Assembly (NCBI GenBank): GCA_022822205.1
Contig: JAJECC010000130.1
Coordinates: 1-47,250 of the forward strand
Direction of reading: 5' to 3'
DNA length: 47,250 bases
Source of the DNA: Rhodospirillales bacterium
GTDB taxonomy: Bacteria; Pseudomonadota; Alphaproteobacteria; Rhodospirillales; UBA2165
Shown here: positions 7,582 through 16,860 of the stretch, one piece after another
Numbering within the stretch: the stretch's first letter is position 1
Layout of the letters: each line of letters starts with the position of its first letter
Made by a program: the position numbers and the translations under genes
The notes under the pieces: generated by a model
Told to the model about the DNA's origin: nothing
The model's input: the letters and a program-made list of their open reading frames with translations, nothing else
The model's database searches: none

Positions 7582-9513
7582 TCAGAACATCGTCGATGGC
7601 AGCCACAGGGTCAGCGCAGGGATAAGCGTCAACAGGGCGAGTTTGATGAAGGCGGAAAATACGAAGGGCATGACACCCTTGAACACGGTGGCCAGCGGCA
7701 CGTCCGCGCCTGCCATTGATTTGAGAACAAACACGTTGATCCCGAACGGCGGCGTGATCACCCCGATTTCGACCACCGCCACCATGATGATGCCCCACCA
7801 AATGAGATCGAAACCGAGATCGGTGATAAGTCCCGCCAATATGGGGACGGTAATGATCAGGATCGCCCACGCCTCCATCACCGCGCCCAGGAGCACGAAG
7901 ATCACGAGGAAGATTGCGATTACGGCCGTGGGGGCGATCTCCAATCCGCCCACCGTATCGGCCAGCAGCTCGGGCAAACCGGTGATACCGATAAAGAACG
8001 AGAAGGTGAGCCCGCCGATAATGAGCGCATAAACCATCGCGGTGATGGCCGCCGTTTCGCCCATCACCCGCCAGAATTCGGTGCCTTTCAGTTTGCCGCG
8101 GGAAAGAGCGATCAAGAATGCGCCCACCGCGCCGACCGACGCCGCTTCGGTTACCGTAAAGATGCCGGTGTAAATACCGCCAAGCACCACGGTAAACAGC
8201 ATGATCACGGTGACGCCCCGACGCAGCGCAGGCGCAATTTTCGCCCAGGCAATGCGCGTCGCTTCGGGCGCAGCTCCCGGCGCAAGTCGGACATACGCGG
8301 AAACCGTCGTCATATAGAGAAACGCGGCTATGATGCCGGGAATGATCGCCGCGACGAACAGCTGCCCGATGGAAACTTCGGTCAAAAAGGCGTAGACCAC
8401 CAGGACACCGGACGGCGGAACCAATGCCCCCAACGTGCCGCCGGCCGCGATGCAGCCAGTCGAAAGACTCGTCGAATAGCCTCGGCGGTTCATCTCGGGA
8501 AGCGCCACCCGGCCAATGGCGGCGGCCGTGGCAATGGAAGATCCGGTAACGGCGCCAAAGCCGGCACACCCGCCAATGGTGGCCAAGGCCAGACCGCCCC
8601 TGAGTCCGCCAAATATGGCATGCGCCATGTTGTATATATCGTCCGCCAGGCCAGCCGCCGAGGCGAGCACGCCCATCATCAGGAACAGTGGCAGCACGGA
8701 AATCTGGGAGTTGGTCAGGAACTCCTCTGCTTCGCCGCCAAACACATTCATCGATTGGCCTGGTCCGAGGAGTAAGGCGATGCCGATAATGCCGAGCAAT
8801 GCGGTCGATGCCGCAATCGGCAGGATGAGGAGCAGCATCACCCACACGAGGCCGAAGATGATGAATGCCACCGCCGACGGAGACGCCTTGGCGGCACCGG
8901 CAAGCATCGCCACGCCGTCGTCGAATCCCCATAACACCAGGATTGAGGCAAGAACGACGCCGGCCATGAGACCCACCAGAGAACGGTCAATGTTGTCCAC
9001 GGATCCTGCAACCTGGACTCGGATAGCTTTTGCGCACTCGACGCCGATCACGGCAAATTGGAATACGGCCCCGAGCGCGACGAGGACCGCGACCATCCAG
9101 ATGAACGGCCAAATGGGAATTTCGAGGATGGTGCTCGAATTGCGCGTCGCGGTCAGTTCCTCGGAGATGGCGCCAAGGCGCCAGGCAAGAAGAGCGAACA
9201 TCCAGAACAGGATGACCGCGCCGATAAACTTCAGCCATGCGGTCATCTTCTCCCCGAATTTGTCGGCCAGCAGATCGACCGTGATGTGCACCCTCTGGGT
9301 GAGGCCGGCCGGAAAACAGGCGGCGATGGCGACGGGAAAGAACACCTCGGTGATCTCGTTCATCCCTGCGATCGGCTTGCCGAACAGCGCCCGCAAAATG
9401 ACGTCGGCGATCGTCACGGACGCGATCAGCAGCATGGCAAGCACGCCGCCGAACGCGATCCGCCGGGAAACCGTCGATCCCCACTTATCGACGGTTGAGA
9501 ACGCCCATTCCAT
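7582..9513 (-). CDS. dctQM: TRAP transporter fused small/large permease (copy 1)
   Basis: 643 residues. I start at the ATG at 9513 (MEWAFSTVDKWG); the frame upstream to 9615 overlaps dctP and is not membrane-like. Residues 1-180 are the four-helix DctQ domain (MNEITEVFFPVAIAACFPAG), then a linker with extra hydrophobic segments, then the DctM channel domain with GGCAGFGAVTGSSIATAA and AAGGTLGALVPPSGV. TRAP carriers import organic acids with a sodium gradient and a periplasmic binding protein. The dctP gene is immediately upstream. A 75-80% similar paralogue lies at 11128-13050. Confidence 0.94.
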   Translation of the reverse strand: MEWAFSTVDKWGSTVSRRIAFGGVLAMLLIASVTIADVILRALFGKPIAGMNEITEVFFPVAIAACFPAGLTQRVHITVDLLADKFGEKMTAWLKFIGAVILFWMFALLAWRLGAISEELTATRNSSTILEIPIWPFIWMVAVLVALGAVFQFAVIGVECAKAIRVQVAGSVDNIDRSLVGLMAGVVLASILVLWGFDDGVAMLAGAAKASPSAVAFIIFGLVWVMLLLILPIAASTALLGIIGIALLLGPGQSMNVFGGEAEEFLTNSQISVLPLFLMMGVLASAAGLADDIYNMAHAIFGGLRGGLALATIGGCAGFGAVTGSSIATAAAIGRVALPEMNRRGYSTSLSTGCIAAGGTLGALVPPSGVLVVYAFLTEVSIGQLFVAAIIPGIIAAFLYMTTVSAYVRLAPGAAPEATRIAWAKIAPALRRGVTVIMLFTVVLGGIYTGIFTVTEAASVGAVGAFLIALSRGKLKGTEFWRVMGETAAITAMVYALIIGGLTFSFFIGITGLPELLADTVGGLEIAPTAVIAIFLVIFVLLGAVMEAWAILIITVPILAGLITDLGFDLIWWGIIMVAVVEIGVITPPFGINVFVLKSMAGADVPLATVFKGVMPFVFSAFIKLALLTLIPALTLWLPSTMF

Positions 9514-9533
9514 CGGCCCGATTGCCGGTTGGT

Positions 9534-10547
9534 CTACTTTCCGCCGCGGATGGCAGCGATCTCGGACCGGAATGCGGCAATCACTTTCGCGCCGTCCGGC
9601 GTTGATTTCTTCCATTCCTCAACGACGGGACCGATGGTCTCACGCCATTTCGCGACCTCACTGGGAGGCATCGATGCGAAAGTATGCCCAGGCATCTTGG
9701 ATACAGCGGCCCGGCTTCCGTTACCGACGCGGTCCCAGAACTTTGCGAAGTTGAGGGTAAATCCCTCTCCGGAGTTGGCGTCGATAGCGCGGCGGCCGCC
9801 CGCCGGCAGGGCGTCGTACCCCTTCTTGGACATGAACACCATCGCGGTGCCGGAGCCCAACGGCAGGTCAAAGTGATGTTTGGTCACCTCGAACAACTTG
9901 AAGGGCATGAAAGCCGTCCACACCATCCACACGCCGCTGACCGTGCCGCGGTTCAGGCCCTGATACATTTCCGGAAGTCTTAACGAGATTGGGGTTCCCC
10001 CAATTCTCTGTAGAACGCCGGAGGAGACCCTGTCGCCGACCGCGATTTTCATACCCTTCACGTCTTCCAAGGACTTTATCGGCTTGTCTTTGGAGTGGAG
10101 CGTGGATGGGGGAAAAACGATTATCGCAAGAGGCTTGACTTCGTGGTACTCGGAGGTAGTCACGCCCTTTTCATAGAGGCGCCAGAGCGCGAGCGAAGCT
10201 TCTTCGGATGTGTTGGCTTCGAACGGAATAGCAGTGACTGTCGACCGCTTAAACCGGCCTTTCATCAAGGACTGCACGCCCCAGCCGATTTGCGCAACGT
10301 CCGCCTGAACCCGCTCGTAGACATTGAACGGCGATACCAGTGAACGACCGGCTTTGACCTCCACATTGATCTCGCCGCCTGACTCCGCACTTACCTTTTT
10401 GGACCAGGGGATAAAGATTTGCTGGACAAGGTGCGCCCGTGGCGGACTGCCCACACCGAAGTTGACCTGCTTTTGAGCCGCCGCCGACTGCGGAAACGCT
10501 GTCAATAATACCGCGGCGGAAACCGCACCAATAAGAATTGCCTTCAT
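9534..10547 (-). CDS. dctP: TRAP transporter substrate-binding protein (copy 1)
   Basis: 337 residues, first gene of the 2.2-10.5 kb operon. The N-terminus is a clear Sec signal peptide (MKAILIGAVSAAVLL, cleavage after SAAA). The mature part is a DctP fold with the family pattern IKSLEDVKGMKIAVGDR and LFEVTKHHFDLPLGSG. It captures the ligand in the periplasm and delivers it to the fused DctQM, 20 bases downstream. Ligand unknown; an aromatic acid is inferred from the catabolic genes that follow. The paralogue at 13078-14088 is clearly related but diverged. Confidence 0.94.
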   Translation of the reverse strand: MKAILIGAVSAAVLLTAFPQSAAAQKQVNFGVGSPPRAHLVQQIFIPWSKKVSAESGGEINVEVKAGRSLVSPFNVYERVQADVAQIGWGVQSLMKGRFKRSTVTAIPFEANTSEEASLALWRLYEKGVTTSEYHEVKPLAIIVFPPSTLHSKDKPIKSLEDVKGMKIAVGDRVSSGVLQRIGGTPISLRLPEMYQGLNRGTVSGVWMVWTAFMPFKLFEVTKHHFDLPLGSGTAMVFMSKKGYDALPAGGRRAIDANSGEGFTLNFAKFWDRVGNGSRAAVSKMPGHTFASMPPSEVAKWRETIGPVVEEWKKSTPDGAKVIAAFRSEIAAIRGGK

Positions 10548-10726
10548 CGGAACTCTCCCGTCTCAGAACTGATTCCAATTCCGGAACCTTCTCCACGGAC
10601 GAAGCGGTCCCACGCTTGGGAGCGATAACCGCCTTATGGAGTAGTCCGGATTTAGCCTCGCGAAGCCCTTGGCGGCATACCGTGACCGCGAGCTCTCTTA
10701 CGGAGAAGAGTATCGGCATCTTGTAG
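10548..10726. other. Intergenic, no gene seen
   Basis: Between dctP copy 1 and the truncated LysR gene. Open frames here are short and have no recognised family or good start signal. The right edge grades into the conserved LysR promoter block. Confidence 0.5.
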
Positions 10727-10782
10727 TATTCGAGAAATTTCTTTTAACTATGAGAACTATCATTATTGGTGATAATGAGTGG
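10727..10782. promoter_or_regulatory. Conserved LysR/dctP divergent promoter block (copy 1)
   Basis: An AT-rich block directly before the truncated LysR start that aligns with 14216-14272 before the intact LysR: tattc, gaaat, ttttaa, aactat and ttggtgata-type words occur in the same order and spacing. The neighbouring bases are not conserved. The most likely content is the LysR binding site and promoters for the divergent lysR and dctP genes. Confidence 0.5.
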
Positions 10783-10896
10783 ATGCGCTTTCATCGGCTT
10801 GATTTGAATCTTCTGGTTGTCCTCGACGCCCTCATCACGGAACGCAATGTCAGCAGGGCGGCGGAACGCCTGAACCTCACCCAGCCGGCAAATTGA
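10783..10896 (+). pseudogene. Truncated LysR-family regulator (N-terminus only)
   Basis: Starts [20 protein letters not shown], continues [16 protein letters not shown] and stops. This is the first ~36 residues of a LysR helix-turn-helix, nearly the same as the intact regulator at 14273. After LTQPA the sequence changes abruptly, at about 10890, into the reverse complement of an FAH-family gene, which supplies the stop codon. The ligand-binding domain is gone, so the fragment cannot function. It lies divergent to dctP copy 1, just as the intact LysR is divergent to dctP copy 2. Confidence 0.88.
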
Positions 10897-11122
10897 CATC
10901 GGTGAAATCAAGGTCCTCTTTCCCAGTTGCCGCCAAACTCTCCAACTTCGGCAACGCGTCCTCCCAGTTCCGGACCAGCGCGATCGTCGAGCTTGCGTCG
11001 TAATCGCCGTCAGCCAGCGCCGATCCAACATCGACGACAACTTCGCCGACCTTGAGCCCGGCGCGGGGCTCGGTAGTTCCGTTAGCGGTGTAGTTAATCA
11101 GGCGAAAACTCATTTCGGTCAT
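10877..11122 (-). pseudogene. Truncated FAH-family hydrolase (copy 2, N-terminus only)
   Basis: Encodes MTEMSFRLINYTANG and on to DLDFTDVNL, then Pro-Ala-Gly and a stop contributed by LysR sequence. It keeps only about 80 of 300 residues and none of the metal-binding residues, so it is non-functional. From 10892 to 11153 it differs from copy 1 (7346-7607) at about 9 of 262 positions. It lies directly after dctQM copy 2, matching the order of the intact operon. Confidence 0.9.
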
Positions 11123-11127
11123 CCCAA

Positions 11128-13050
11128 TCAGAACATCGTCGATGGCAGCCACATCGCGATTGCCGGGAACAGCACGAGCAACGCCAATTTGATGAATGCG
11201 GAAAAGACGAAGGGCATGACGCCTCGGAAGACTGTGCTCAGCGGCACCTCCGGACCCACAAGAGACTTTAGAACGAAGACATTCATCCCGAAGGGCGGCG
11301 TGATCACACCGATCTCGACGACCGCCACCATGATGATGCCCCACCAAATGAGATCAAATCCCAGATCAGTGATTAGGCCGGCCAGTATAGGAACTGTAAT
11401 GATCATGATGGCCCAGGCCTCCATGACGGCCCCGAGCAGCACGAAGATCACCATGAATAGTCCGATTATCGCTTTCGGCGCGAGGTCCAGCTCACCCACG
11501 TTTGTCTTCAAAAGCTCAGGTATGCCTGTAATGCCGATGAAAAAGGAAAATGTAAGGCCGCCCACAATTAAGGCGTAGATCATAGCTGTGATGGAAGCTG
11601 TTTCGCCCATCACCCGCCAGAATTCGGTGCCTTTCAGTTCGCCCCGGTACAAAGCAATGACAAAGGCTCCGACTGCACCGAAGGAGGCGGACTCTGTAAC
11701 GGTGAATACACCAGAATAAATGCCACCGAGGACGACCGTGAATAACGCGATGACTGTCGTGGCTCTCCGAAGAGCAGGCCAAATCTGTTCCAGATCAAAC
11801 GTGCTCGATTTTGGCGCCGATTCTGGGACAAGGCGGACATATGTGCTGACCGTCGCCATATAGAGTAGGGTCGCCAAGATGCCAGGAATTATAGCTGCGA
11901 TGAAAAGCTGACCAATGGAAACTTCCGTAAGGAATGAATAGACAACTAATACGCCTGACGGAGGAATTAATGCACCAAGTGTGCCGCCTGCGGCAATGCA
12001 GCCGGTTGATAAACCCGTGGCGTACCCGCGTTTGTTCATCTCCGGCAGAGATACCCTGCCGATCGTTGCTGCAGTCGCAATCGATGAGCCAGTTACAGCG
12101 CCGAACCCGGCGCAGCCGCCGATGGTCGCGAGACCGAGGCCACCTCGAAGTCCGCCAAACAAGGCGTGGGCAAGATTGTAGATATCGTCGGCCAAACCTG
12201 CGGCTGAGGCCAGCACGCCCATCATGAGGAAAAGCGGCAGCACTGAAATTTGGCTGTTGGTGATAAATTCAACAGCTTCAGTCCCGAATACATTCATCGA
12301 CTGTCCAGGTCCGAGGAGCAAGGCGATGCCGATCACCCCCAGTAGCCCGGTTGAAGCCGCTATGGGAATGATAAATAAGAGTAGTACCCAAACTAGGCCA
12401 AATATGAGAAAGGCGATTGTTGACGGTGACGCTTGGGCCGGTTTTGCGAGTAGGTTTGCGACGGGCTCAAACCCCATAATCACGACGGCCGTTAGCAAAA
12501 GCGCGCCAATTAAATAGAATACCAAGAGGCCATCTATTGACCGCCGGGCCTTCAATTTCAGCGCGTTGATTAGTTCCACGCCAAGAACGACAAACTGGAA
12601 CGCAGCCCCAAGGGCGACGAGACCAGCTACCGCCCAGATAAAAGGCCCTTCAGGGAGTTGCAAAATTGACGTTTTGTCACCCCTGCCTCCGATATGGTCC
12701 GCGATGTTTCCTAAACGCCAGGCGAGAAGCGCAAACATCCAAAAGAGGAGCAGAGCCCCAATAACTTTGAGCCATGCCGTAAATGTTTCGCGATACCTGT
12801 CTGCGAGTAGATCGACCGTGACATGAATCCGCCGGGTTAGACCCGCTGGAAAACAGGCTGCAATTGCGACGGCAAAGAACATTTCGGTGATCTCGTTCAT
12901 CGCTGGCAATGGGGAATCGGCGATGGCCCGCAATGCGACGTCGAGAATGGTGATCGACGCAATGATCACCATCCCCAACACGCCGGCAAAGGCGATGCGT
13001 CGTGTGAGCGCGATTCCCCACTCATCAAGAGTGGTGATCAATCTTTCCAT
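11128..13050 (-). CDS. dctQM: TRAP transporter fused small/large permease (copy 2)
   Basis: 640 residues, co-linear with copy 1: DctQ domain (MNEITEMFFAVAIAACFPAG), hydrophobic linker, DctM domain (GGCAGFGAVTGSSIATAA, AAGGTLGALIPPSGV). Base composition is visibly more AT-rich than copy 1, so the two copies have separate histories, apart from the 3' end, which falls in the near-identical tract. Intact and preceded by dctP copy 2. With the FAH copy after it truncated, this transporter has lost its catabolic partner downstream and may now serve the sulfatase/decarboxylase genes across the LysR. Confidence 0.94.
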   Translation of the reverse strand: MERLITTLDEWGIALTRRIAFAGVLGMVIIASITILDVALRAIADSPLPAMNEITEMFFAVAIAACFPAGLTRRIHVTVDLLADRYRETFTAWLKVIGALLLFWMFALLAWRLGNIADHIGGRGDKTSILQLPEGPFIWAVAGLVALGAAFQFVVLGVELINALKLKARRSIDGLLVFYLIGALLLTAVVIMGFEPVANLLAKPAQASPSTIAFLIFGLVWVLLLFIIPIAASTGLLGVIGIALLLGPGQSMNVFGTEAVEFITNSQISVLPLFLMMGVLASAAGLADDIYNLAHALFGGLRGGLGLATIGGCAGFGAVTGSSIATAATIGRVSLPEMNKRGYATGLSTGCIAAGGTLGALIPPSGVLVVYSFLTEVSIGQLFIAAIIPGILATLLYMATVSTYVRLVPESAPKSSTFDLEQIWPALRRATTVIALFTVVLGGIYSGVFTVTESASFGAVGAFVIALYRGELKGTEFWRVMGETASITAMIYALIVGGLTFSFFIGITGIPELLKTNVGELDLAPKAIIGLFMVIFVLLGAVMEAWAIMIITVPILAGLITDLGFDLIWWGIIMVAVVEIGVITPPFGMNVFVLKSLVGPEVPLSTVFRGVMPFVFSAFIKLALLVLFPAIAMWLPSTMF

Positions 13051-13077
13051 TGGATCAGCGCCCGGAGTTAAAAGCCG

Positions 13078-14088
13078 CTATTTACTCTTCCTAAATGCGG
13101 CGATTTCGGCGCGGAATGCAGCCAGTACTCTTTCACCGTCAGGAGCTTCTTTAACCCATTGGGTGACGACCGGTTTCATTTTTTCTTTCCAGGCTGCAGC
13201 GACTTCCTGGGAAGCTGTCGTAATGACATGGCCCGGCATCTTTGAAATCTTCGCGCGAGCGAACTTGGCTGAGCCATCCCAGAATTTGCCCATTCTATGA
13301 CTAAACTTCGCTCCGGAATTAGCATCGACCACACGGCGTGCTTTCGTAGTAAGGCCATCATATGCCTTGTTCGACATGAACACCATGGCGGTCCCGGAAC
13401 CAAGTGGGATTTCATAATGATGCCTGGTCACTTCGAACAGTTTGAACGGCAGGAAGGCTGTCCAGACCATGACGTTTCCGTCGACCGTGCCCCGATTGAG
13501 GCCTTGATACATAGCGGTCAGAGACAGCGAAATCGGTGCGGCACCGGTTGGCTTGATCGTATTTGCAGCAATCCGGCCCCCGGTCGCAATTTTTAGCCCT
13601 TTCAGATCCTCAAGAGATTTGATGGGCTTGTTCTTAGTGTGCACGGCATTGGGCGGAAACACGATGATAGAAAGGGGCTTTACCTCATCATACTCCATTT
13701 TGGTAATTCCCTTTTCATAGAGGCGCCAAAGGGCTACGGACGCTTCTTCGGCGTTATCTGCCTCAAAAGGCAGCTGCGCCACGCCGGAACGCCGGAACTT
13801 TCCGCCCATCAATTCCTGAACGCCCCAACCAATCTGCGCAACGTCAGCGATCACCCGATCATAGACATTGAGCGGACTAGCAAGGGTTCTGCCCGGCCTG
13901 ACAGCAATGTTCAAATCTTCACCGGCTTCGTGGCTCACCTTTTTCGCCCAAGGCGTCAAAACTTTGGTGAGAATGGGCGCCTGAGGCGCCGTTGGCACGG
14001 CCAGGTTTATATTCTGGGCAAACGCCGGAATGGCCAGCGTTGAACCGATAAACGCTGCCGTGACAGCCGTAAGTGTGTGCTTTTTCAT
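13078..14088 (-). CDS. dctP: TRAP transporter substrate-binding protein (copy 2)
   Basis: 336 residues with a Sec signal peptide (MKKHTLTAVTAAFIGSTLA, cleavage near AFAQ). The DctP fold is clear: IKSLEDLKGLKIATGGR, LFEVTRHHYEIPLGSG. It lies 27 bases upstream of dctQM copy 2 and is divergent from the intact LysR gene at 14273, which probably controls it. Substitutions relative to copy 1 cluster in the ligand lobe, so the ligand may differ. Confidence 0.93.
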   Translation of the reverse strand: MKKHTLTAVTAAFIGSTLAIPAFAQNINLAVPTAPQAPILTKVLTPWAKKVSHEAGEDLNIAVRPGRTLASPLNVYDRVIADVAQIGWGVQELMGGKFRRSGVAQLPFEADNAEEASVALWRLYEKGITKMEYDEVKPLSIIVFPPNAVHTKNKPIKSLEDLKGLKIATGGRIAANTIKPTGAAPISLSLTAMYQGLNRGTVDGNVMVWTAFLPFKLFEVTRHHYEIPLGSGTAMVFMSNKAYDGLTTKARRVVDANSGAKFSHRMGKFWDGSAKFARAKISKMPGHVITTASQEVAAAWKEKMKPVVTQWVKEAPDGERVLAAFRAEIAAFRKSK

Positions 14089-14215
14089 GAGAATGCTCCC
14101 TAATACCTAACGAGAAATGTCCTCTGGAACTGAAACAGTTCCGGCGAAACCTGTCTGTCTAATGGCCCATTCGATTGCGGGTCCGTTGTACGAATGAGAG
14201 TAGCGTCGCCATTTG

Positions 14216-14272
14216 TATTCCTGAAATATTTTAAATCTATACAAACTATAAATAATGGTGATATGTTGCCGG
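14216..14272. promoter_or_regulatory. Conserved LysR/dctP divergent promoter block (copy 2)
   Basis: AT-rich block ending at the LysR start codon, with the words tattc, gaaat, ttttaa, aactat and tggtgata in the same order as at 10727-10782. Only this block is shared, not the rest of the intergenic DNA, which points to selection for a regulator-binding site and promoters. Confidence 0.5.
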
Positions 14273-15178
14273 ATGCGATTTCACCGGTTGGATTTAAATC
14301 TCCTAGTCGTCTTGGACGCGTTGCTGGCAGAAAAGAATGTGAGCCGCGCTGCCAGCCGGCTCAACCTGACCCAACCTGCAATCAGTAATTCACTCTCCAA
14401 ACTCCGTCAGCATTTTGAGGACGAGCTCCTTGTAAAGCTTGGCCGCCAGATGGTGCCAACCCCTCTCGCCGAATCACTGCGTAAACCGGTGCGCGAAGCG
14501 CTCGTTGATCTTCAGGCCATTGCGGAATCCCGTCCCAGCTTTGATCCCGCCACCGTGGAGAAGGTATTTCATATTGTGGCGTCCGACTATGTTGCGGCGA
14601 CACTGCTTCCGGCGGCGGTCGCCCGTCTGGCCGAGATTGCCCCTGGCGTGAGTATTCATACCCTGCCCGTGTCGGAACCCACGGTCGGATTGCTGGCTCG
14701 GGGCGAAGTGGATTTTCAGATAATTCCAGAGGAGGCGACCCTGTCCGACCATCCTCACGAACTCCTGTTTGAAGACCGCTATGTCTGTATTGCTTGGTCC
14801 CGAAACAGATTCATTCAGGATCCGCTAAGCCGGGAACAATATCTGAGTGCCCGCCATGTGATCACCACATTCGATAGCGAGCGGATGCTGGCGTTCGATG
14901 AAGCATATGTTCAGCGACAGGGCTGGCGCCGCGACGCGGTGGCGCAGTTGCCGAGTTTTACGCTGTTGCCGTTTTATGTGATTGGCACCGGCCAAATCGC
15001 GACCATTCATGAACGCCTTGCCCGCCTTTACGCCAAGACGATGCCGTTGAAAGTGATCACGCCGGAGATTGATTTTCCGCTGCTCCGCGAGCGCATCCAA
15101 TGGCACCATAACCGCGAAAACGACCCGGCCAATATCTGGCTCCGAGAGTTTCTGATCGACGTCGCTGCCGAAGTCTGA
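14273..15178 (+). CDS. LysR-family transcriptional regulator
   Basis: 301 residues starting [29 protein letters not shown], a typical LysR winged helix-turn-helix (residues 1-60), then a periplasmic-binding-type effector domain from about 90 to 295. I prefer the ATG at 14273 over 14255 because the truncated paralogue begins at the same residue. NodD/LinR-like N-terminus. It is divergent from dctP copy 2 and upstream of the sulfatase, so it probably senses the aromatic ligand and controls both sides. Confidence 0.92.
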   Translation: MRFHRLDLNLLVVLDALLAEKNVSRAASRLNLTQPAISNSLSKLRQHFEDELLVKLGRQMVPTPLAESLRKPVREALVDLQAIAESRPSFDPATVEKVFHIVASDYVAATLLPAAVARLAEIAPGVSIHTLPVSEPTVGLLARGEVDFQIIPEEATLSDHPHELLFEDRYVCIAWSRNRFIQDPLSREQYLSARHVITTFDSERMLAFDEAYVQRQGWRRDAVAQLPSFTLLPFYVIGTGQIATIHERLARLYAKTMPLKVITPEIDFPLLRERIQWHHNRENDPANIWLREFLIDVAAEV

Positions 15179-15279
15179 ATTCCTGGTATCACCTATTGTG
15201 ATAGGCATCATCACATCCGGGAATTTGGAGAATATATTGTCGGGCCGCTAGTCTGACTGCAGACACGGGAGGACACGCC

Positions 15280-16848
15280 GTGCCAAAGCGGCCAAATTTC
15301 TTGTTCATCGTCACCGACCAGCAGCGTGCAGACCATCTGGGCTGCTATGGCAATCCCATCCTGCGGACGCCGAACATTGACGGCCTTGCCGGGTCGGGTT
15401 CGCGTTTTGACCGGTTCTATGTCGCTTCCCCGAGCTGCCAACCCAATCGCGCCAGCATAATGACGGGCCGCATGCCGTCCCTGAACGGCGTGCGGAACAA
15501 TGGCCTGCCGCTGCCCCTCGAAGCGACGACATTTGTCGAAATTCTACGGGCGGCCGGGTACCGGACCGCTCTTCTGGGAAAGTCACATCTGCAGAACATG
15601 ACCGGCAACCCGCCGGTCCAGGAGAGAAACATCGAAGAGGGTCTCGATCAGCCGGCAGCGCAGTTGCTGGAGGCTGAGATCGATGGGCGCCGCACCGACG
15701 AGTACGAGCTGGAAAACGAACAGAATTGGCCCGCGCCGGCGATGGAACGCCGCTCCGAGCCCTACTACGGTTTCGAGCATTTTGAGATTTGCACCAATCA
15801 CGGCGACGAGGTGGCTGGGGACTACCTCTATTGGGCACGGGAAAGAGACCCTGATTTTGACCGATTGCGCGATCCCGAGAACGCCTTGGACCGGGGTAAC
15901 TACAGCGCCCCGCAGGCCCGCCGGACCGCCATCCCGGAGGAGCTTTACCCGAGCGCCTATGCCGCGGACCGCACCATCGCCTTTCTCGAAAGTCACAAAA
16001 ACGAAAATCCGGATCGGCCCTTCTATATCCAGATGGGAATTCCCGATCCGCACTATCCGTTCACGCCGCCCGGCCGGTATTGGGGATTATATGATCCAGA
16101 AGACATGGAGTTGCCCGCCAACTTCGAAGTCTCGCCCACGCCCCTCCAGGCGGGTTTAAAAAATAGGTTGGCCGAAGGGAAAGCCTTCCGGGAGGGGCAT
16201 GCGACCTTCGCCGTAACCGAGCGGGAAGCCAGGGAGATCATCGCCCTGACCTACGGCATGATCGCCCTGATCGACGATTGCGTCGGGCGGGTCATGAAAG
16301 CCCTTCGCCGGTTGGACTACGACCAGGACACCATCGTGATCTTCACGTCGGACCACGGCGATCACATGGGCGATCACGGAATCATGCTGAAGAGCCCGAT
16401 GCATTTTCAGGGTCTGACACGTGTGCCCTTTATCTGGCGTGATTTAGGTGACGGCGGAGGAACGGATCAAACGCTCGCTAGCTCCATTGATCTCGCGCCG
16501 ACAATCCTGCGCCGTGCGGGTATCCAACCCAATAACGGGGTACAAGGCCGGGATCTGTTGAACCAGGATTTGGCCCCCGACAGTTTGCTGATCGAAACAG
16601 ACCATCCTTTCCCGGGCGGGCCGCCCAACCCCCGCACCAGGACGCTCATGACCAAAGACTGGCGAATGTCCGTGCATCAGGGGTTCGAGTGGGGCGAACT
16701 CTATGATCTCACCAACGACCCCGGTGAAACCACAAACTTGTGGACCGATGATCAACACGGCGGCGTGCGGGCCGAACTGACCGAAAGACTGCTTCGCCGC
16801 ATGATGGAGATGCAGGAAAACTCACCGCTTCAAACGGGCCTGTCGTAA
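15280..16848 (+). CDS. Sulfatase-family hydrolase
   Basis: 522 residues from a GTG start preceded by GGGAGG. Family features: RPNFLFIVTDQQRADHLG near the N-terminus (metal-binding Asp13), the formylglycine motif CQPNR in ASPSCQPNRAS with Cys53 as the residue to be converted, LLGKSHLQ, and IFTSDHGDHMGDHG. No signal peptide, so it is probably cytoplasmic. It cleaves a sulfate ester (a phosphonate monoester is an alternative for this subgroup). It lies 12 bases before the decarboxylase-like gene, so an aryl sulfate or sulfated phenolic acid is a plausible substrate. Confidence 0.92.
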   Translation: MPKRPNFLFIVTDQQRADHLGCYGNPILRTPNIDGLAGSGSRFDRFYVASPSCQPNRASIMTGRMPSLNGVRNNGLPLPLEATTFVEILRAAGYRTALLGKSHLQNMTGNPPVQERNIEEGLDQPAAQLLEAEIDGRRTDEYELENEQNWPAPAMERRSEPYYGFEHFEICTNHGDEVAGDYLYWARERDPDFDRLRDPENALDRGNYSAPQARRTAIPEELYPSAYAADRTIAFLESHKNENPDRPFYIQMGIPDPHYPFTPPGRYWGLYDPEDMELPANFEVSPTPLQAGLKNRLAEGKAFREGHATFAVTEREAREIIALTYGMIALIDDCVGRVMKALRRLDYDQDTIVIFTSDHGDHMGDHGIMLKSPMHFQGLTRVPFIWRDLGDGGGTDQTLASSIDLAPTILRRAGIQPNNGVQGRDLLNQDLAPDSLLIETDHPFPGGPPNPRTRTLMTKDWRMSVHQGFEWGELYDLTNDPGETTNLWTDDQHGGVRAELTERLLRRMMEMQENSPLQTGLS

Positions 16849-16860
16849 GGGACACCAATC

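Noticed and set aside
6662..8932. A single 756-residue minus-strand frame
   Set aside because: Only the part below about 7576 is an FAH-family protein. The upstream part reads the transporter gene in the wrong frame.
9514..9615. N-terminal extension of the first dctQM
   Set aside because: The extra 34 codons overlap the dctP 3' end, are not hydrophobic, and have no ribosome site; copy 2 begins at the equivalent of 9513.
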